Shown: one piece after another, positions 51,468 through 60,135 of the stretch
How positions within the stretch are numbered: the stretch's first letter is position 1
How the letters are laid out: the number at the start of each line of letters is the position of its first letter
Assembly: GCF_013170805.1 (NCBI RefSeq)
Contig: NZ_CP051293.1
Coordinates: forward strand, 3,292,001 to 3,356,000
DNA length: 64,000 nt
Source: Mesorhizobium sp. NZP2077
GTDB lineage: Bacteria > Pseudomonadota > Alphaproteobacteria > Rhizobiales > Rhizobiaceae
Direction of reading: 5' to 3'
The notes under the pieces: model-generated
The model's input: only the letters and a program-made list of their open reading frames with translations
What the model was told of the DNA's origin: nothing
Database searches by the model: none
Translations under genes and position numbers: made by a program

Positions 51468-52385
51468 TCACCGTCTGCCGGACAATCGCCCGTCGATGGT
51501 GACGAGCCCGAGCGCGATCAGCACCACGCCGCCGATCTCGAACAGTTCCAGCCGCTCGCCGAGGAACAGGAAACCGAGCAGCATGGCGCTGGCCGGGACG
51601 ATGAGCGTCACCAGCGAGGCGTTGGTGGCGCCGGCCGAGGCGACGAGGTTGAAATAGAGGATATAGGCAAAGGCGGTGGACAACAGCGCTAGTGCCAGGA
51701 CTGCCGCCCAGACCGGGGGCGAGGCCGAGAACAGGCCGGCGGGGCCGTGCGCCAGCAGCACGACCGGGATCATGATGATGGTCGAAGCAGTCAGCTGCCC
51801 GGTGGCGATGATTGGCGAGGGCACGCCCTTGAAGCGGCGGGCGACCATCAGCGCGACGCCATAGGACAAGGACGCGCCGATCAGCGCGAATTTCGCCCAG
51901 GCCGGGCCGCCTAGCCCGGCGAGCAGGCCGGGACCGATCATGACGGCCGTGCCGGCGACGCCGAGCGCGATGCCGGCGAGCTTGTTCCAGGACAGCTTCT
52001 CATCCGATGTCAGCGCATTGGCGAGGATCAGCGTCCAGAACGGTGTCGTCGCGTTGAGCACCGAGGCGACACCGGCGCCAAGCTCGGTCTGGCCGGCGAA
52101 GATCAGCGAGAAGGGCACGACATTGTTGGTGAAGGCCAGCAGGAAGAACAGCCCGGCGTGCGGAAAGGCGAGGCGGAAGGATGGGCCGCGAATGGCCAGA
52201 TAGAGCTGCAGCGCGATTGCCGCGATGACGACGCGAAACAGCACCAGAACCAGCGGGTGAAGCTCGGCCACCGCAATGCGGGCGAAGAAGAACGAACCGC
52301 CCCAGATGGCGCCGAGCAGCAGCAATTGCCCCCAATCGGCCAGCGTCATCGGTCCGCGTGGTGTTGATGTGGCGGCGACTGCCAT
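51468..52385 (-). CDS. DMT superfamily transporter (EamA)
   Basis: 305-residue inner-membrane exporter with ten predicted helices in two EamA repeats, the first starting LLLLGAIWGGSFFFARIAV and the second VAGTAVMIGPGLLAGLGGPAWAKFALIGASLSYGVALMVARRF. Conserved features include LNATTPFWTLILA at the end of the first repeat and SLVTLIVPASAMLLGFLFLGERL in the second. Such proteins export amino acids or other metabolites; the substrate is unknown. ATG 52385 follows GGAGG; the longer frame to 52451 has no such site. Confidence 0.9.
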   Translation of the reverse strand: MAVAATSTPRGPMTLADWGQLLLLGAIWGGSFFFARIAVAELHPLVLVLFRVVIAAIALQLYLAIRGPSFRLAFPHAGLFFLLAFTNNVVPFSLIFAGQTELGAGVASVLNATTPFWTLILANALTSDEKLSWNKLAGIALGVAGTAVMIGPGLLAGLGGPAWAKFALIGASLSYGVALMVARRFKGVPSPIIATGQLTASTIIMIPVVLLAHGPAGLFSASPPVWAAVLALALLSTAFAYILYFNLVASAGATNASLVTLIVPASAMLLGFLFLGERLELFEIGGVVLIALGLVTIDGRLSGRR

Positions 52386-52591
52386 GAGTATCGTCCTCCC
52401 CAGACGGACTGAATGCCAGTCAGGTGAAAGGCATATCGGGTTTGCCAACAAGGGCCACCCGAAACCTGATCGCTGGCAAACACTGCTGCCACAGAGCTAG
52501 CGCCGCTGCGTCAGTGCCGCGAGACACAGAATTGTTTTCATTAGCCGCTAGCATGGATTAATTGTGCGCAGCCGAAGTCGAGGATTCGTCC

Positions 52592-53812
52592 ATGCAGCGA
52601 TTCGAGAATGCCCGCGAGGCGGCACTGGCGCTTCGCCCGGACGATCCAATCTATTGCTTCCGACCGCAGGTGCTGATGGCGGATGCCAGGCAGTTCATGG
52701 GCATGTTCCCCGGCAAGACCGCCTATGCGGTCAAGACCAATGGCGAGCAGATCGTGCTGAAGGCGCTTGTCGAGGCCGGCGTCACCGCCTTCGACGTCGC
52801 TTCGCCCGGCGAATTCGCCGCCGTGCGCGCCGTCTCGCCCGATGCCGAGATGCTCTACATGCACCCGGTCAAGGCGCAGTCGGATATCAAGCTGGCGCTG
52901 GAGAAATACGGCATCCGCGTCATCTCACTCGACCATGAGGATGAGATCACCAAGGTGACCCGGGTGGTGCGGGCGCTCGACATCGACCCGGGCACGATCA
53001 GCGTGTTTGTGCGGGTGCAGACCAAGGGTCACGCCGCCTACGAGCTGTCGAAGAAGTTCGGCGCCGGGCCAGCCTATGCCGTGGAACTCGCCGAGCGGCT
53101 GAACCGCACCGGCTACAAGGTGGGGCTTTGCTTCCATGTCGGCAGCCAGATCGAGGATCCCGACACCTATGAGCGGGCGCTGGCCTCGGCCGACTGGGTG
53201 CGCAACCGGTTGACCTTCGACATTGCCGGGCTCGATGTCGGCGGCGGTTTTCCGGCCGAATACGGCCATGATCCCAACCGCAAGCAGATCGAGATGCCGT
53301 CGCTCGGCCAGATCATGTCGCGGCTGTCCGGCGACCTGAAAGAATATCAGTTCGACCAGATCCCCTTGGTGTCCGAGCCGGGCAGGGTGATCGTGGCGCG
53401 CTGCCTGTCGCTGATCGTGCGCGTACTGCTGCGCAAGGGCAAGCGCCTCTACATCAATGACGGCATCTGGGCGTCATTGTCGGATTCGTGGACCGGCAAG
53501 ATCACGCTGCCGGCCCGCTTCATTCCCGACCCGGCGATCCGGACCCGCAATGGCGACGAGAAGAACATCGTGCCGTTCAAGGTCTGCGGTGCGACCTGCG
53601 ATTCCGTCGACATCCTGTCCAGGCCATTCTGGCTGCCGGAAACGGTGGACACCGGCGACTGGATCGAGATCGGCCATATCGGCGCCTATTCGCTGTCGCT
53701 GAGGACGCGCTTCAACGGCTTTTACCCCGACACATTCGTCGAGGTGACGACGCCGTTCGACGAGGGCGATGCGCCGCAGGGGTTTGCGAGTTTGGAGACG
53801 ATGGCGGATTAG
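52592..53812 (+). CDS. Type III PLP decarboxylase, ornithine/lysine-decarboxylase-like
   Basis: 406-residue alanine-racemase-fold PLP enzyme. The PLP Lys is in TAYAVKTNGE (about residue 49), the phosphate loop in LDVGGGFPAEYG (about 223), the acidic EPGR motif in VSEPGRVIVA and the ornithine-decarboxylase-like Cys-Asp motif in VCGATCDSVDIL (about 343). The group makes diamines such as putrescine or cadaverine, or acts on related amino acids. The frame begins at 52562, but ATG 52592 gives the family-like start. No polyamine gene is adjacent. An 8-bp tandem repeat begins six bases after the stop. Confidence 0.88.
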   Translation: MQRFENAREAALALRPDDPIYCFRPQVLMADARQFMGMFPGKTAYAVKTNGEQIVLKALVEAGVTAFDVASPGEFAAVRAVSPDAEMLYMHPVKAQSDIKLALEKYGIRVISLDHEDEITKVTRVVRALDIDPGTISVFVRVQTKGHAAYELSKKFGAGPAYAVELAERLNRTGYKVGLCFHVGSQIEDPDTYERALASADWVRNRLTFDIAGLDVGGGFPAEYGHDPNRKQIEMPSLGQIMSRLSGDLKEYQFDQIPLVSEPGRVIVARCLSLIVRVLLRKGKRLYINDGIWASLSDSWTGKITLPARFIPDPAIRTRNGDEKNIVPFKVCGATCDSVDILSRPFWLPETVDTGDWIEIGHIGAYSLSLRTRFNGFYPDTFVEVTTPFDEGDAPQGFASLETMAD

Positions 53813-53818
53813 GGAAAT

Positions 53819-53866
53819 AAGGCAGTAAGGCAGTAAGGCAGTAAGGCAGTAAGGCAGTAAGGCAGT
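53819..53866 (+). repeat. Tandem repeat, six copies of AAGGCAGT
   Basis: Six perfect 8-bp units run without a break from 53819 to 53866, then AAGGGAAT and a G-rich tract. About 60 bases further, CCCACTGCCCTACTGCCCCATTC carries inverted copies of the same words, so the region could fold. Candidate variable-number repeat. Confidence 0.9.
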
Positions 53867-53935
53867 AAGGGAATAGGGGGGCAGCAGTCACTGCTTTCGG
53901 GCTGGTTTTTCCCACTGCCCTACTGCCCCATTCCC

Positions 53936-55114
53936 CTACAATTTCCCCAACAGCTCCGGCGTCGGCCAGCCGTCCACGGGCAATCCCAGCCGCATCTGTT
54001 CCTTGCGGATGGCTTCGCGGGTGTTGGTGCCGAGAATGCCGTCGACCGTGCCGACGTCGTAGCCCCGGGCTTCGAGCTTGGTCTGCAGCGCCTTCATCTG
54101 CTCGTTGTTGAGGCCCGGCTCGGGGTTGCGCGGATCAAGCGGCGGCGCGCCGGCGAGCCGTGCGGCGAGGTTGGCCGCGGTCAGCGCGTAGGTGAAGGAC
54201 TGGTTCCATTCGAGATAGACGTCGAAATTGTCGTAGGTGAGGAAGGCCGGACCCTTGCGGCCCATGGGCAGAGCCAGGCCGGCCTTGAGACCCTTGTCGA
54301 CCAGCGGCGAGCCGTCGGGATTGGTGACGCCCCACTGCGCCCACTGCGTCAGCGGCAATTTGTTGGTGCGCCCGGTCTGGTCCCAAGGCATCTCGTCGGG
54401 CACCCGCACTTCCTGGATCCAGGGCTCGTCGCGCTTCCAGCCCCGCGACAGCACCTTGTTGGCGGTGGTCATGATCACGTCCGGCACGCTTTTGCGCAGG
54501 TCGATCTTGCCGTCGCCGTCACCGTCGACGCCATGTGTCAGATAATCGGAAGGCAGGATCTGCGTCTGGCCGATCTCGCCCGCCCAGGCACCAGTGACAT
54601 CGGCCGGCAGCACGCCGCGATCGATCAGCTCCAGAAGCGGCACCAGCTGCTGTCGGAACAACTGCGGACGCCGGCAATCATGCGAAAGCGTCACCAATGC
54701 GCTCAGCGTGTGGAAATCGCCCTGCACGGCGCCGAAATCGGTCTCCAGCGCCCAGAAGGCGGTGATGACCGGCGCCTGAACGCCGAACTGCTGGTCGGCG
54801 CGGGCGAAGATATCGGCGTATTTCTTCATGTTCGCCGCACCTTGCTTCAGCCGGTAGGCCGAGATCATGCGGTTGGAAAATTCGACAAAGGTCTGGGTGA
54901 AGACGCCCTGGGCGCGGTCGCGCGCCAGCGCCCTCTCGTCGATCTTGGCATCCTCCAGCGCGTCGAGTCCGACGGCGCCGACGCCGGCCGCCTTGGCTTC
55001 CGCCGCCACGCCCTGTTTCCAGGATTCGAAATCTCCGCCGCATTGCTGCGCCATCGCCGGCAAGGCCGCGGCGCACAGGAATAGCGCCGCGAGGGCTTGG
55101 GAACGCAGTCGCAT
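53936..55114 (-). CDS. Lytic murein transglycosylase (MltB-type) with peptidoglycan-binding domain
   Basis: 392 residues: signal peptide (LAALFLCAAALPAMA), an SLT_2/MltB catalytic domain (about 35-320) and a C-terminal PG_binding_1 domain (about 335-392). The catalytic Glu is in TAFWALETDFGA (about residue 125), with GAWAGEIGQTQILPSDYLTHGVDGDGDGKIDL typical of MltB. The final domain reads MKALQTKLEARGYDVGTVDGILGTNTREAIRKEQ. It cuts peptidoglycan strands to 1,6-anhydro ends. ATG 55114 follows AAAGGAAG. Confidence 0.92.
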   Translation of the reverse strand: MRLRSQALAALFLCAAALPAMAQQCGGDFESWKQGVAAEAKAAGVGAVGLDALEDAKIDERALARDRAQGVFTQTFVEFSNRMISAYRLKQGAANMKKYADIFARADQQFGVQAPVITAFWALETDFGAVQGDFHTLSALVTLSHDCRRPQLFRQQLVPLLELIDRGVLPADVTGAWAGEIGQTQILPSDYLTHGVDGDGDGKIDLRKSVPDVIMTTANKVLSRGWKRDEPWIQEVRVPDEMPWDQTGRTNKLPLTQWAQWGVTNPDGSPLVDKGLKAGLALPMGRKGPAFLTYDNFDVYLEWNQSFTYALTAANLAARLAGAPPLDPRNPEPGLNNEQMKALQTKLEARGYDVGTVDGILGTNTREAIRKEQMRLGLPVDGWPTPELLGKL

Positions 55115-55235
55115 CAGCTTCCTTTCGAAACGAAGAGGGCATTGTCGTGCTTGGCTGGAAACCCAACGCCCTGAATTACCGGCGGTTGCACTTTTTACCG
55201 CTGGCTGTGTCGAAAAGCAGGCGGCAGGCCCGGTG

Positions 55236-55353
55236 TCAACGGTTCTTCTGCCGCAGCGCCTCGTTGAAGGCGGTTCGCTGCCGTTGAACCCGGTTCAACG
55301 GGAGCTCTGCTGGAACAACTTGGTCCAAGGATTTGCTGCCGTTGAACATGACG
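55236..55353 (-). pseudogene. Two decayed copies of the GH25 gene 3' end
   Basis: Read on the minus strand right after the GH25 stop, two further segments repeat its last codons. The gene ends FNGSEAAWNKWLRQNTR-stop. The first remnant (about 55293-55348) starts FNGSKSL and, after a one-base shift, ends TKLFQQSSR-stop. The second (55236-55290) starts FNGSE and, again after a one-base shift, ends AFNEALRQKNR-stop. GCTGCCGTTGAA marks the start of each copy on the plus strand. No other part of the gene is repeated. They look like tails of paralogues left by recombination. Confidence 0.7.
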
Positions 55354-56154
55354 TCAACGGGTGTTCTGCCGCAGCCACTTATTCCAGGCAGCTTCGCTGC
55401 CGTTGAAGACGTTGATGTCGGACTTGCCGGTCATGCCGGGGACAATACCGGTTCCGGTGTACTGCCAGAAGGTGAAGGGGTGGCTGCCATACTTCTCGCG
55501 CGGATGGCCGGCGACGGAGCGCAGCCAGTAGGGATAGCCGCGGAAGGTCGCCAGCTCATTGTCGTCGAAGAAATCGACCGAGGTGTAGATGATCGGCTTC
55601 TTGCCGTAGTGGCGCTCGACGATCTCGAGGAAGGTGGTCATCTCCGCGCGCACCGTGGCGGCGTCGGGACGCAGCCTGCAGGTCGGCGAGTTCGGGTTCC
55701 ATTCCATGTCGAGGACCGGCGGCATGGCGGAGCGGTCGACGGGAACATTCTGGATGAACCAGCGCGCCTGCTGGGCGGCCGGGGTGCAGAAATAGAAGAA
55801 ATGATAGGCCGCCCGCGGAACACCGTTGGCTTTCGTGCGCGCCCAATGCTCGTTGAAATATTCATCGAAGCGGTCGCCGCCCTCGGTCGCCTTGATGAAG
55901 GCGAAGGAGATGCCGCTGGCCTTGGCGGTCGGCCAGTCGACCGAGGTCTGGTACTTGGAGACGTCGGTGCCGTGGACGGCATAGTTCCACGGCGCGCCGC
56001 TGTCCCATTCATGCGGTTTGGAATCCTCGAAGCGCGGCGCGCGCACTGCGACCGTCGGGCTGCTGGAAGCGGACGGCGACAGTGGCGACAGATCGTCCAC
56101 GGTCGAGCAGGCGCCAAGCAGCGCCATCATGAAAAGAGCCGCAAGACGGCGCAT
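55354..56154 (-). CDS. GH25 lysozyme lipoprotein
   Basis: 266-residue glycoside hydrolase family 25 (Chalaropsis-type muramidase) anchored as a lipoprotein: lipobox LLGAC with Cys18, a Ser-rich linker to about residue 40, then the catalytic barrel with HGTDVSKYQTSVDW (first Asp), FAFIKATEGGD, HFFYFCTPAAQQARWF, PVLDMEWNPNS (Asp and Glu of the active site) and FTFWQYTGTG. It would cleave peptidoglycan in the periplasm. ATG 56154 is chosen because it starts the signal peptide; the frame extends to 56238. Decayed copies of its 3' end follow. Confidence 0.9.
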   Translation of the reverse strand: MRRLAALFMMALLGACSTVDDLSPLSPSASSSPTVAVRAPRFEDSKPHEWDSGAPWNYAVHGTDVSKYQTSVDWPTAKASGISFAFIKATEGGDRFDEYFNEHWARTKANGVPRAAYHFFYFCTPAAQQARWFIQNVPVDRSAMPPVLDMEWNPNSPTCRLRPDAATVRAEMTTFLEIVERHYGKKPIIYTSVDFFDDNELATFRGYPYWLRSVAGHPREKYGSHPFTFWQYTGTGIVPGMTGKSDINVFNGSEAAWNKWLRQNTR

Positions 56155-56374
56155 CACAACTTCCAAGCCGGAATCAGCCGGTCGCTGATGGGTCTGTGAA
56201 CTGATGGCCGGTCTGGCCCCTCCGAACGATCGCCCCACGCATCGCTCAGCATATCCTGTGATGGCCGATCATGGTTGATAATCCGTTGATGCGCTCGACA
56301 GGAGCCCTGATTTGCGGAAGCAATGGCGGCAATTCGATGACATAAGGGTCGGGCGAAAGCCCAGGAGGAAGCAG

Positions 56375-57754
56375 ATGCGGATCGTCGTCAAGATCGTCAA
56401 ATGGCTGCTTGGCCTGATCGTGCTGGCGGTCGCCGCGCTGTTTGCCTGGCTTTACATCGCGCCGCCGGAATTGATCCGCGTCGGTTCCGGCTATTCGGCC
56501 AAGATCATCTGCTCGAGCGTCTTCATCGCGGGGCGCGACCCCAATGAGGTGCTTGCCGTCGACGTGCAGGCGCCCGGACACCCGCTGCTGCGGCTGATGC
56601 GGGTCTCGGTCGACAAGAACAGGGGGACGGTTTCGGCGGGCCTGCTGGGCTTCCTCGGCAAGAGCGAAGCGGTTTCCCGCGACGGGCTGGGCTGCGCCTC
56701 GGTTCCCGACGGCGATGTCGGCAAGGCGCGACGAACGGCGATCCATGCCGAACCCGCGGCAACCAGCCAGGACACGCTGTGGCCCGAGGGCGAGCGGGTC
56801 GACGCCTCGCAGGATCCGGTAATTGCAAAGCTGCTGGACGATGCGGCGCTGACTGGCGCCGGCATGCGTGCCGTGGTGGTGGTCAAGAACGGCCGGGTCG
56901 TCGCCGAACGTTACGGCGACGGCTTTTCGGCCAAGACGCCGCTGCTCGGCTGGTCGATGACCAAGACGGTGAACGCCGCCATCATCGGCACGCTGGTCAA
57001 GGACGGCAAGATGGCCGTCGACAACAAGGGCCTGTTCGCTCCCTGGAAGGCGGACGGGCGTGCCGCCATCAGCCTTGCCGACATGATGGCGATGTCGAGC
57101 GGGCTGGAGTTCAACGAGGACTATGGCGACGTCGCCGATGTCACGCGCATGCTCTATCTCGAGCCAGACATGGCGGGTTTTGCCGAATCAAAGCCGCTGA
57201 CCGGCGAGGTCGGCAAGGTGTTTTCCTATTCGAGCGGCACGGCGGTGATGCTGTCGCGCCTCTGGCAGGACGCGATCGGCGACAAGGCCAAGGCGCTGAC
57301 ATGGCCACGCAGTGCGCTGTTCGAACCGCTCGGCATGCACAGCGCGGTGCTCGAGACAGACGAGCAGGGCACGTTCGTCGGCTCGTCCTATCTCTACGCC
57401 ACCGCGCATGACTGGGCTCGCTTCGGCCAGTTCCTGCTGCAAGGCGGAGTGTGGAACGGCAACCAGGTCCTGCCTGCCGGTTTCGTCGACTGGATGCGCG
57501 AGCCGGCGCCGGCCTCGAAAGTCTATGGCAAGGGCCAGTTGTGGATCGAAGCGCCAGGCGATGAGGAAAATCCTGGCGCCGGCGTTGCCGCCGGCCTGCC
57601 CAAGGACACCTACTGGATGGAAGGACATGACGGTCAGACCGTCGCCATCATTCCGTCGGAGCAATTGGTGATTGTGCGGCTGGGGCTAACCCCGGCCAAG
57701 CTCGGTTATCGCCCGCAGACGATGGTGGGGGCGCTGGTGAAGGCGCTGCATTAG
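56375..57754 (+). CDS. Serine hydrolase of the beta-lactamase/PBP4 family
   Basis: 459 residues with an N-terminal membrane anchor or uncleaved signal (WLLGLIVLAVAALFAWLYIA) and a beta-lactamase-fold domain from about residue 150. The SxxK motif is GWSMTKTVNA (about residue 196), the second motif is FSYSSGTAVML (about 287), with a C-terminal EGHDGQTVAIIP in place of KTG. The layout resembles 6-aminohexanoate-dimer hydrolases and EstB-like esterases. ATG 56375 follows AGGAGG. Substrate unknown; faces the periplasm. Confidence 0.87.
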   Translation: MRIVVKIVKWLLGLIVLAVAALFAWLYIAPPELIRVGSGYSAKIICSSVFIAGRDPNEVLAVDVQAPGHPLLRLMRVSVDKNRGTVSAGLLGFLGKSEAVSRDGLGCASVPDGDVGKARRTAIHAEPAATSQDTLWPEGERVDASQDPVIAKLLDDAALTGAGMRAVVVVKNGRVVAERYGDGFSAKTPLLGWSMTKTVNAAIIGTLVKDGKMAVDNKGLFAPWKADGRAAISLADMMAMSSGLEFNEDYGDVADVTRMLYLEPDMAGFAESKPLTGEVGKVFSYSSGTAVMLSRLWQDAIGDKAKALTWPRSALFEPLGMHSAVLETDEQGTFVGSSYLYATAHDWARFGQFLLQGGVWNGNQVLPAGFVDWMREPAPASKVYGKGQLWIEAPGDEENPGAGVAAGLPKDTYWMEGHDGQTVAIIPSEQLVIVRLGLTPAKLGYRPQTMVGALVKALH

Positions 57755-57774
57755 CTTGCCGAGGAGAGACGAAG

Positions 57775-58095
57775 GTGGGCGTTTTAAGTGTCGGCGATGA
57801 TCTGCCGGTATGGGGCGGCGGTAGGCGAATAATCTATTCGATCATCGAGTACGCGATCGGTACGATTGGTGAGAGACCTTACCTAAACACACTCAAGGAG
57901 AGCTTCGATCACGGTTATAATCATGCCGATCTGGGCGCCTTGACCCGATATGAGTTAAGCGAATTTCGGGATGCTGCGGCAAGCTATGCGCGAAACATTC
58001 AATGGAAGCGGGAAGGACTTAAAGACTGCGAAGAGTTGATGCGGGGTCTTCTAGACCTCGTCGAGGTGCGACTGACGCAACTCACGACGCATTGA
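57775..58095 (+). CDS. Hypothetical protein
   Basis: 106 residues starting at GTG 57775 behind GAGGAGAG. No signal peptide or membrane helix. The sequence looks helical with many charged residues (NTLKESFDHGYNHADLGALTRYELSEFRDAAASYARNIQWKREGL, LLDLVEVRLTQL). Codon use is more AT-rich than in the neighbours, which suggests acquisition. It begins 20 bases after the serine hydrolase stop, so it may be co-transcribed, and its 3' end overlaps the btaB gene by 14 bases on the other strand. Family not recognised. Confidence 0.55.
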   Translation: MGVLSVGDDLPVWGGGRRIIYSIIEYAIGTIGERPYLNTLKESFDHGYNHADLGALTRYELSEFRDAAASYARNIQWKREGLKDCEELMRGLLDLVEVRLTQLTTH

Positions 58096-58756
58096 TGGAC
58101 TTTCCAATCACCGCCAGCCAAGCATAGCCGCGATAAAGCGTGCGGAAACGGAAGGTTGCGCCGGTTCGCCGTGATTCTGATTCCAGAACTTCGCGCAGCG
58201 ATTCACGCGGCAAGACGTGGAATTTTCTGAGCCAGCCGCGCAGCAGAGTGCGGAACCAGTTGGGCAGGCCTTCCTGCTGGCCGAAATCGACGATGTGCAG
58301 CGAGCCGCTGGGGGACAGCGCGGCCAACGCCGCCGACACCGTCTTTTCCCAACCGGGGATCATCGACAGCGAATAGGAGACGAAGACGCGGTCGAACCGC
58401 TCGATGCCATAAAGCGCGGCGGCGTCGAAATCGGTGGCGTCGCCCCTTGCCAGCGTGACGTATCTGGACAGGCCTTCGCGGTCGATCGCCTTGCTGGCCG
58501 TCTCCAGCATCTCGGCCGAAATATCGAGGCCGAAGAAGCGGGCATCGGGATAGCGGCGTGCGGCGAGGATGATGTTGCGGCCGGTGCCGCAGCCGAGTTC
58601 CAGAACGGTGCCGCCGGCCGGCACCTCCAGCCCATCGATGAGCCGGTCGCGGCCGAGCAGATAGTATTTGCGGGTCAGGTCGTAGATGTGGCGCTGCCAG
58701 CGGTAGACGCCGTCCATCAGTTCGGCGTGGCTGGCCGGCAACTCCGTCGTGCTCAT
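58082..58756 (-). CDS. btaB: Diacylglyceryl-homoserine N-methyltransferase BtaB-like
   Basis: 224-residue SAM methyltransferase. Motif I is VLELGCGTGRNIILAA (about residues 51-66), followed by FFGLDISAEMLETA and VSYSLSMIPGWEK. The N-terminal MDGVYRWQRHIYDLTRKYYLLGRDRL is typical of BtaB, which trimethylates diacylglycerylhomoserine to the betaine lipid DGTS. The start overlaps the btaA stop (ATGA), the known gene order. Acts at the inner membrane, making phosphorus-free lipid when phosphate is scarce. Confidence 0.9.
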   Translation of the reverse strand: MSTTELPASHAELMDGVYRWQRHIYDLTRKYYLLGRDRLIDGLEVPAGGTVLELGCGTGRNIILAARRYPDARFFGLDISAEMLETASKAIDREGLSRYVTLARGDATDFDAAALYGIERFDRVFVSYSLSMIPGWEKTVSAALAALSPSGSLHIVDFGQQEGLPNWFRTLLRGWLRKFHVLPRESLREVLESESRRTGATFRFRTLYRGYAWLAVIGKSINAS

Positions 58757-60000
58757 GCGGGGCGCTTCACATAGAGGTGGAAGCCGCCATAGATGGCCGA
58801 GCGGTCACGGGCCGAGAATTCGCGCGACGCCTCGTCCTGATAGTCCCACTGGTCAAGCAGCGAGGTCGAGACACGGCCCGGCAGCAGGCTGGGCTCGGCG
58901 GCGGTGCGGAAGATGACGCGGGCGCCGGCCGAAGCGGTGCGGCTGATTTCCGACCACAGCGCATTGAGCTGGTCGTCGGTCATCCAGTCCTGGGCATCGA
59001 GCAGGATGAAGCGATCGACGGTGCCGGCATCCTTGCCGGCGAGGAACTCGATCAGATTGGCATGGTGGATGGCGACGCGGTCGATATTGCCGCGGATAGT
59101 GTCGTAGTTCCGCTTTTCCAGATAGGCGGGCAGGGCGGCCTCGCCGGGTTCGGGATAGCGGCGGGCAAAGGCTTGCCAGGCGAAGTAATTGTTTTGCAAG
59201 GGAAAATCGCAGGCGAGCTTTTCCAGCCGGGCCTTCAGCACGCTGGCCATGGTGCCGTCGCCTGATGTGATCAGCGAATCGTACTGCGCCGGCGGAATGC
59301 CGAGGCCGAACAGGGAGGCCTTGCGCGACGTAGCCCATTTCAGCAGCGGGTTGTCGAAGACCGGCGCCAGTTCCTCGTTGAAGAAGCGGCGCTGTTCGCC
59401 GATGTTTTTGGCCTCCATCATGCGCGCCGGGTTGACGCCGAAGAACTTCGCCGTGCGATGGCCCATGGCGATGAACAGGCCGAGCAGGCCGGTCTGGTAG
59501 AAATTGCGGTCGAAGACACCGATGCGCCGGCGGCCGCGCCAACTGCGGTGTTCCCAATAATGGCGGCTGACCGGATCGAGATGCGGCGCGATGAACCGGT
59601 CATAGGCTTCCGAATTGTGACTGGTGTCGGCGGCGCCGAAGAAGCGGAACAGGTCGCCCTGCGACGGCAGGCGGCGCACCGCCTCGAGCTTCATGCGGTT
59701 CAGCGCGATGTGTGCGGCGTTGAGGTCGACGGCGTCGACTTGTGCCGGCGAGCGGGTCAGGTAAGCCAGGATGTTGCAGCCGCCGGAGGCGATGGTGACG
59801 ACGCGGTGACCCTGGCCAAGCTGCATCGCCTCCATGTCGACATCGGGGTCCTCCCAGATCTGTGGGTAGACCAGCCCGGAAAACAGGAAGGCGAACAGCC
59901 GCTCGGAGATGCCGGCTTTCGAAAGCGCGCGGTTCTGGTAGACGGCTTTTCCAACTTCCTTGCCGCGGCGAAAAACCAGATCCGAGGATACGTCTGTCAT
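58753..60000 (-). CDS. btaA: SAM:diacylglycerol 3-amino-3-carboxypropyltransferase BtaA
   Basis: 415-residue DUF3419 protein. BtaA moves the 3-amino-3-carboxypropyl group of SAM to diacylglycerol, the first step of DGTS betaine-lipid synthesis. Visible blocks are SGLVYPQIWEDPDVDMEAM, the SAM motif VVTIASGGCNILAYL (about residues 65-79), AVDLNAAHIALNRMK, and FILLDAQDWMTDDQL near residue 340. Start ATG 60000 is used; ATG 60018 is in frame but has no ribosome-binding site. A near-perfect Pho box lies 50 bases upstream. Coupled with btaB by an ATGA overlap. Confidence 0.92.
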   Translation of the reverse strand: MTDVSSDLVFRRGKEVGKAVYQNRALSKAGISERLFAFLFSGLVYPQIWEDPDVDMEAMQLGQGHRVVTIASGGCNILAYLTRSPAQVDAVDLNAAHIALNRMKLEAVRRLPSQGDLFRFFGAADTSHNSEAYDRFIAPHLDPVSRHYWEHRSWRGRRRIGVFDRNFYQTGLLGLFIAMGHRTAKFFGVNPARMMEAKNIGEQRRFFNEELAPVFDNPLLKWATSRKASLFGLGIPPAQYDSLITSGDGTMASVLKARLEKLACDFPLQNNYFAWQAFARRYPEPGEAALPAYLEKRNYDTIRGNIDRVAIHHANLIEFLAGKDAGTVDRFILLDAQDWMTDDQLNALWSEISRTASAGARVIFRTAAEPSLLPGRVSTSLLDQWDYQDEASREFSARDRSAIYGGFHLYVKRPA

Positions 60001-60049
60001 GACAAAGTGATTCCCCATTTGCTTTGTCGCAAGCGGGTAGCGCTCGGCG

Positions 60050-60067
60050 ATGACAGATGGATGACAG
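60050..60067 (-). promoter_or_regulatory. Pho box upstream of btaAB
   Basis: On the minus strand CTGTCATCCATCTGTCAT: two exact CTGTCAT repeats with a 4-base spacer, identical to the PhoB consensus CTGTCATnnnnCTGTCAT. Correctly oriented and placed for phosphate-starvation activation of btaA. Confidence 0.92.
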
Positions 60068-60135
60068 CAGCCGGCTTGCTGTAGCGCGCAAAATCATTTG
60101 GCACTGATTTTCCCTCCCGGATATTTCAGTCGAAG

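Noticed and set aside
53819..53866. CRISPR-like array
   Set aside because: The units are only 8 bp, directly adjacent and without spacers; no cas genes are present.
53712..53915. Minus-strand frame with repeated LLPYCLTA units
   Set aside because: It is the translation of the 8-bp tandem repeat and overlaps the decarboxylase gene; no start signal or family.
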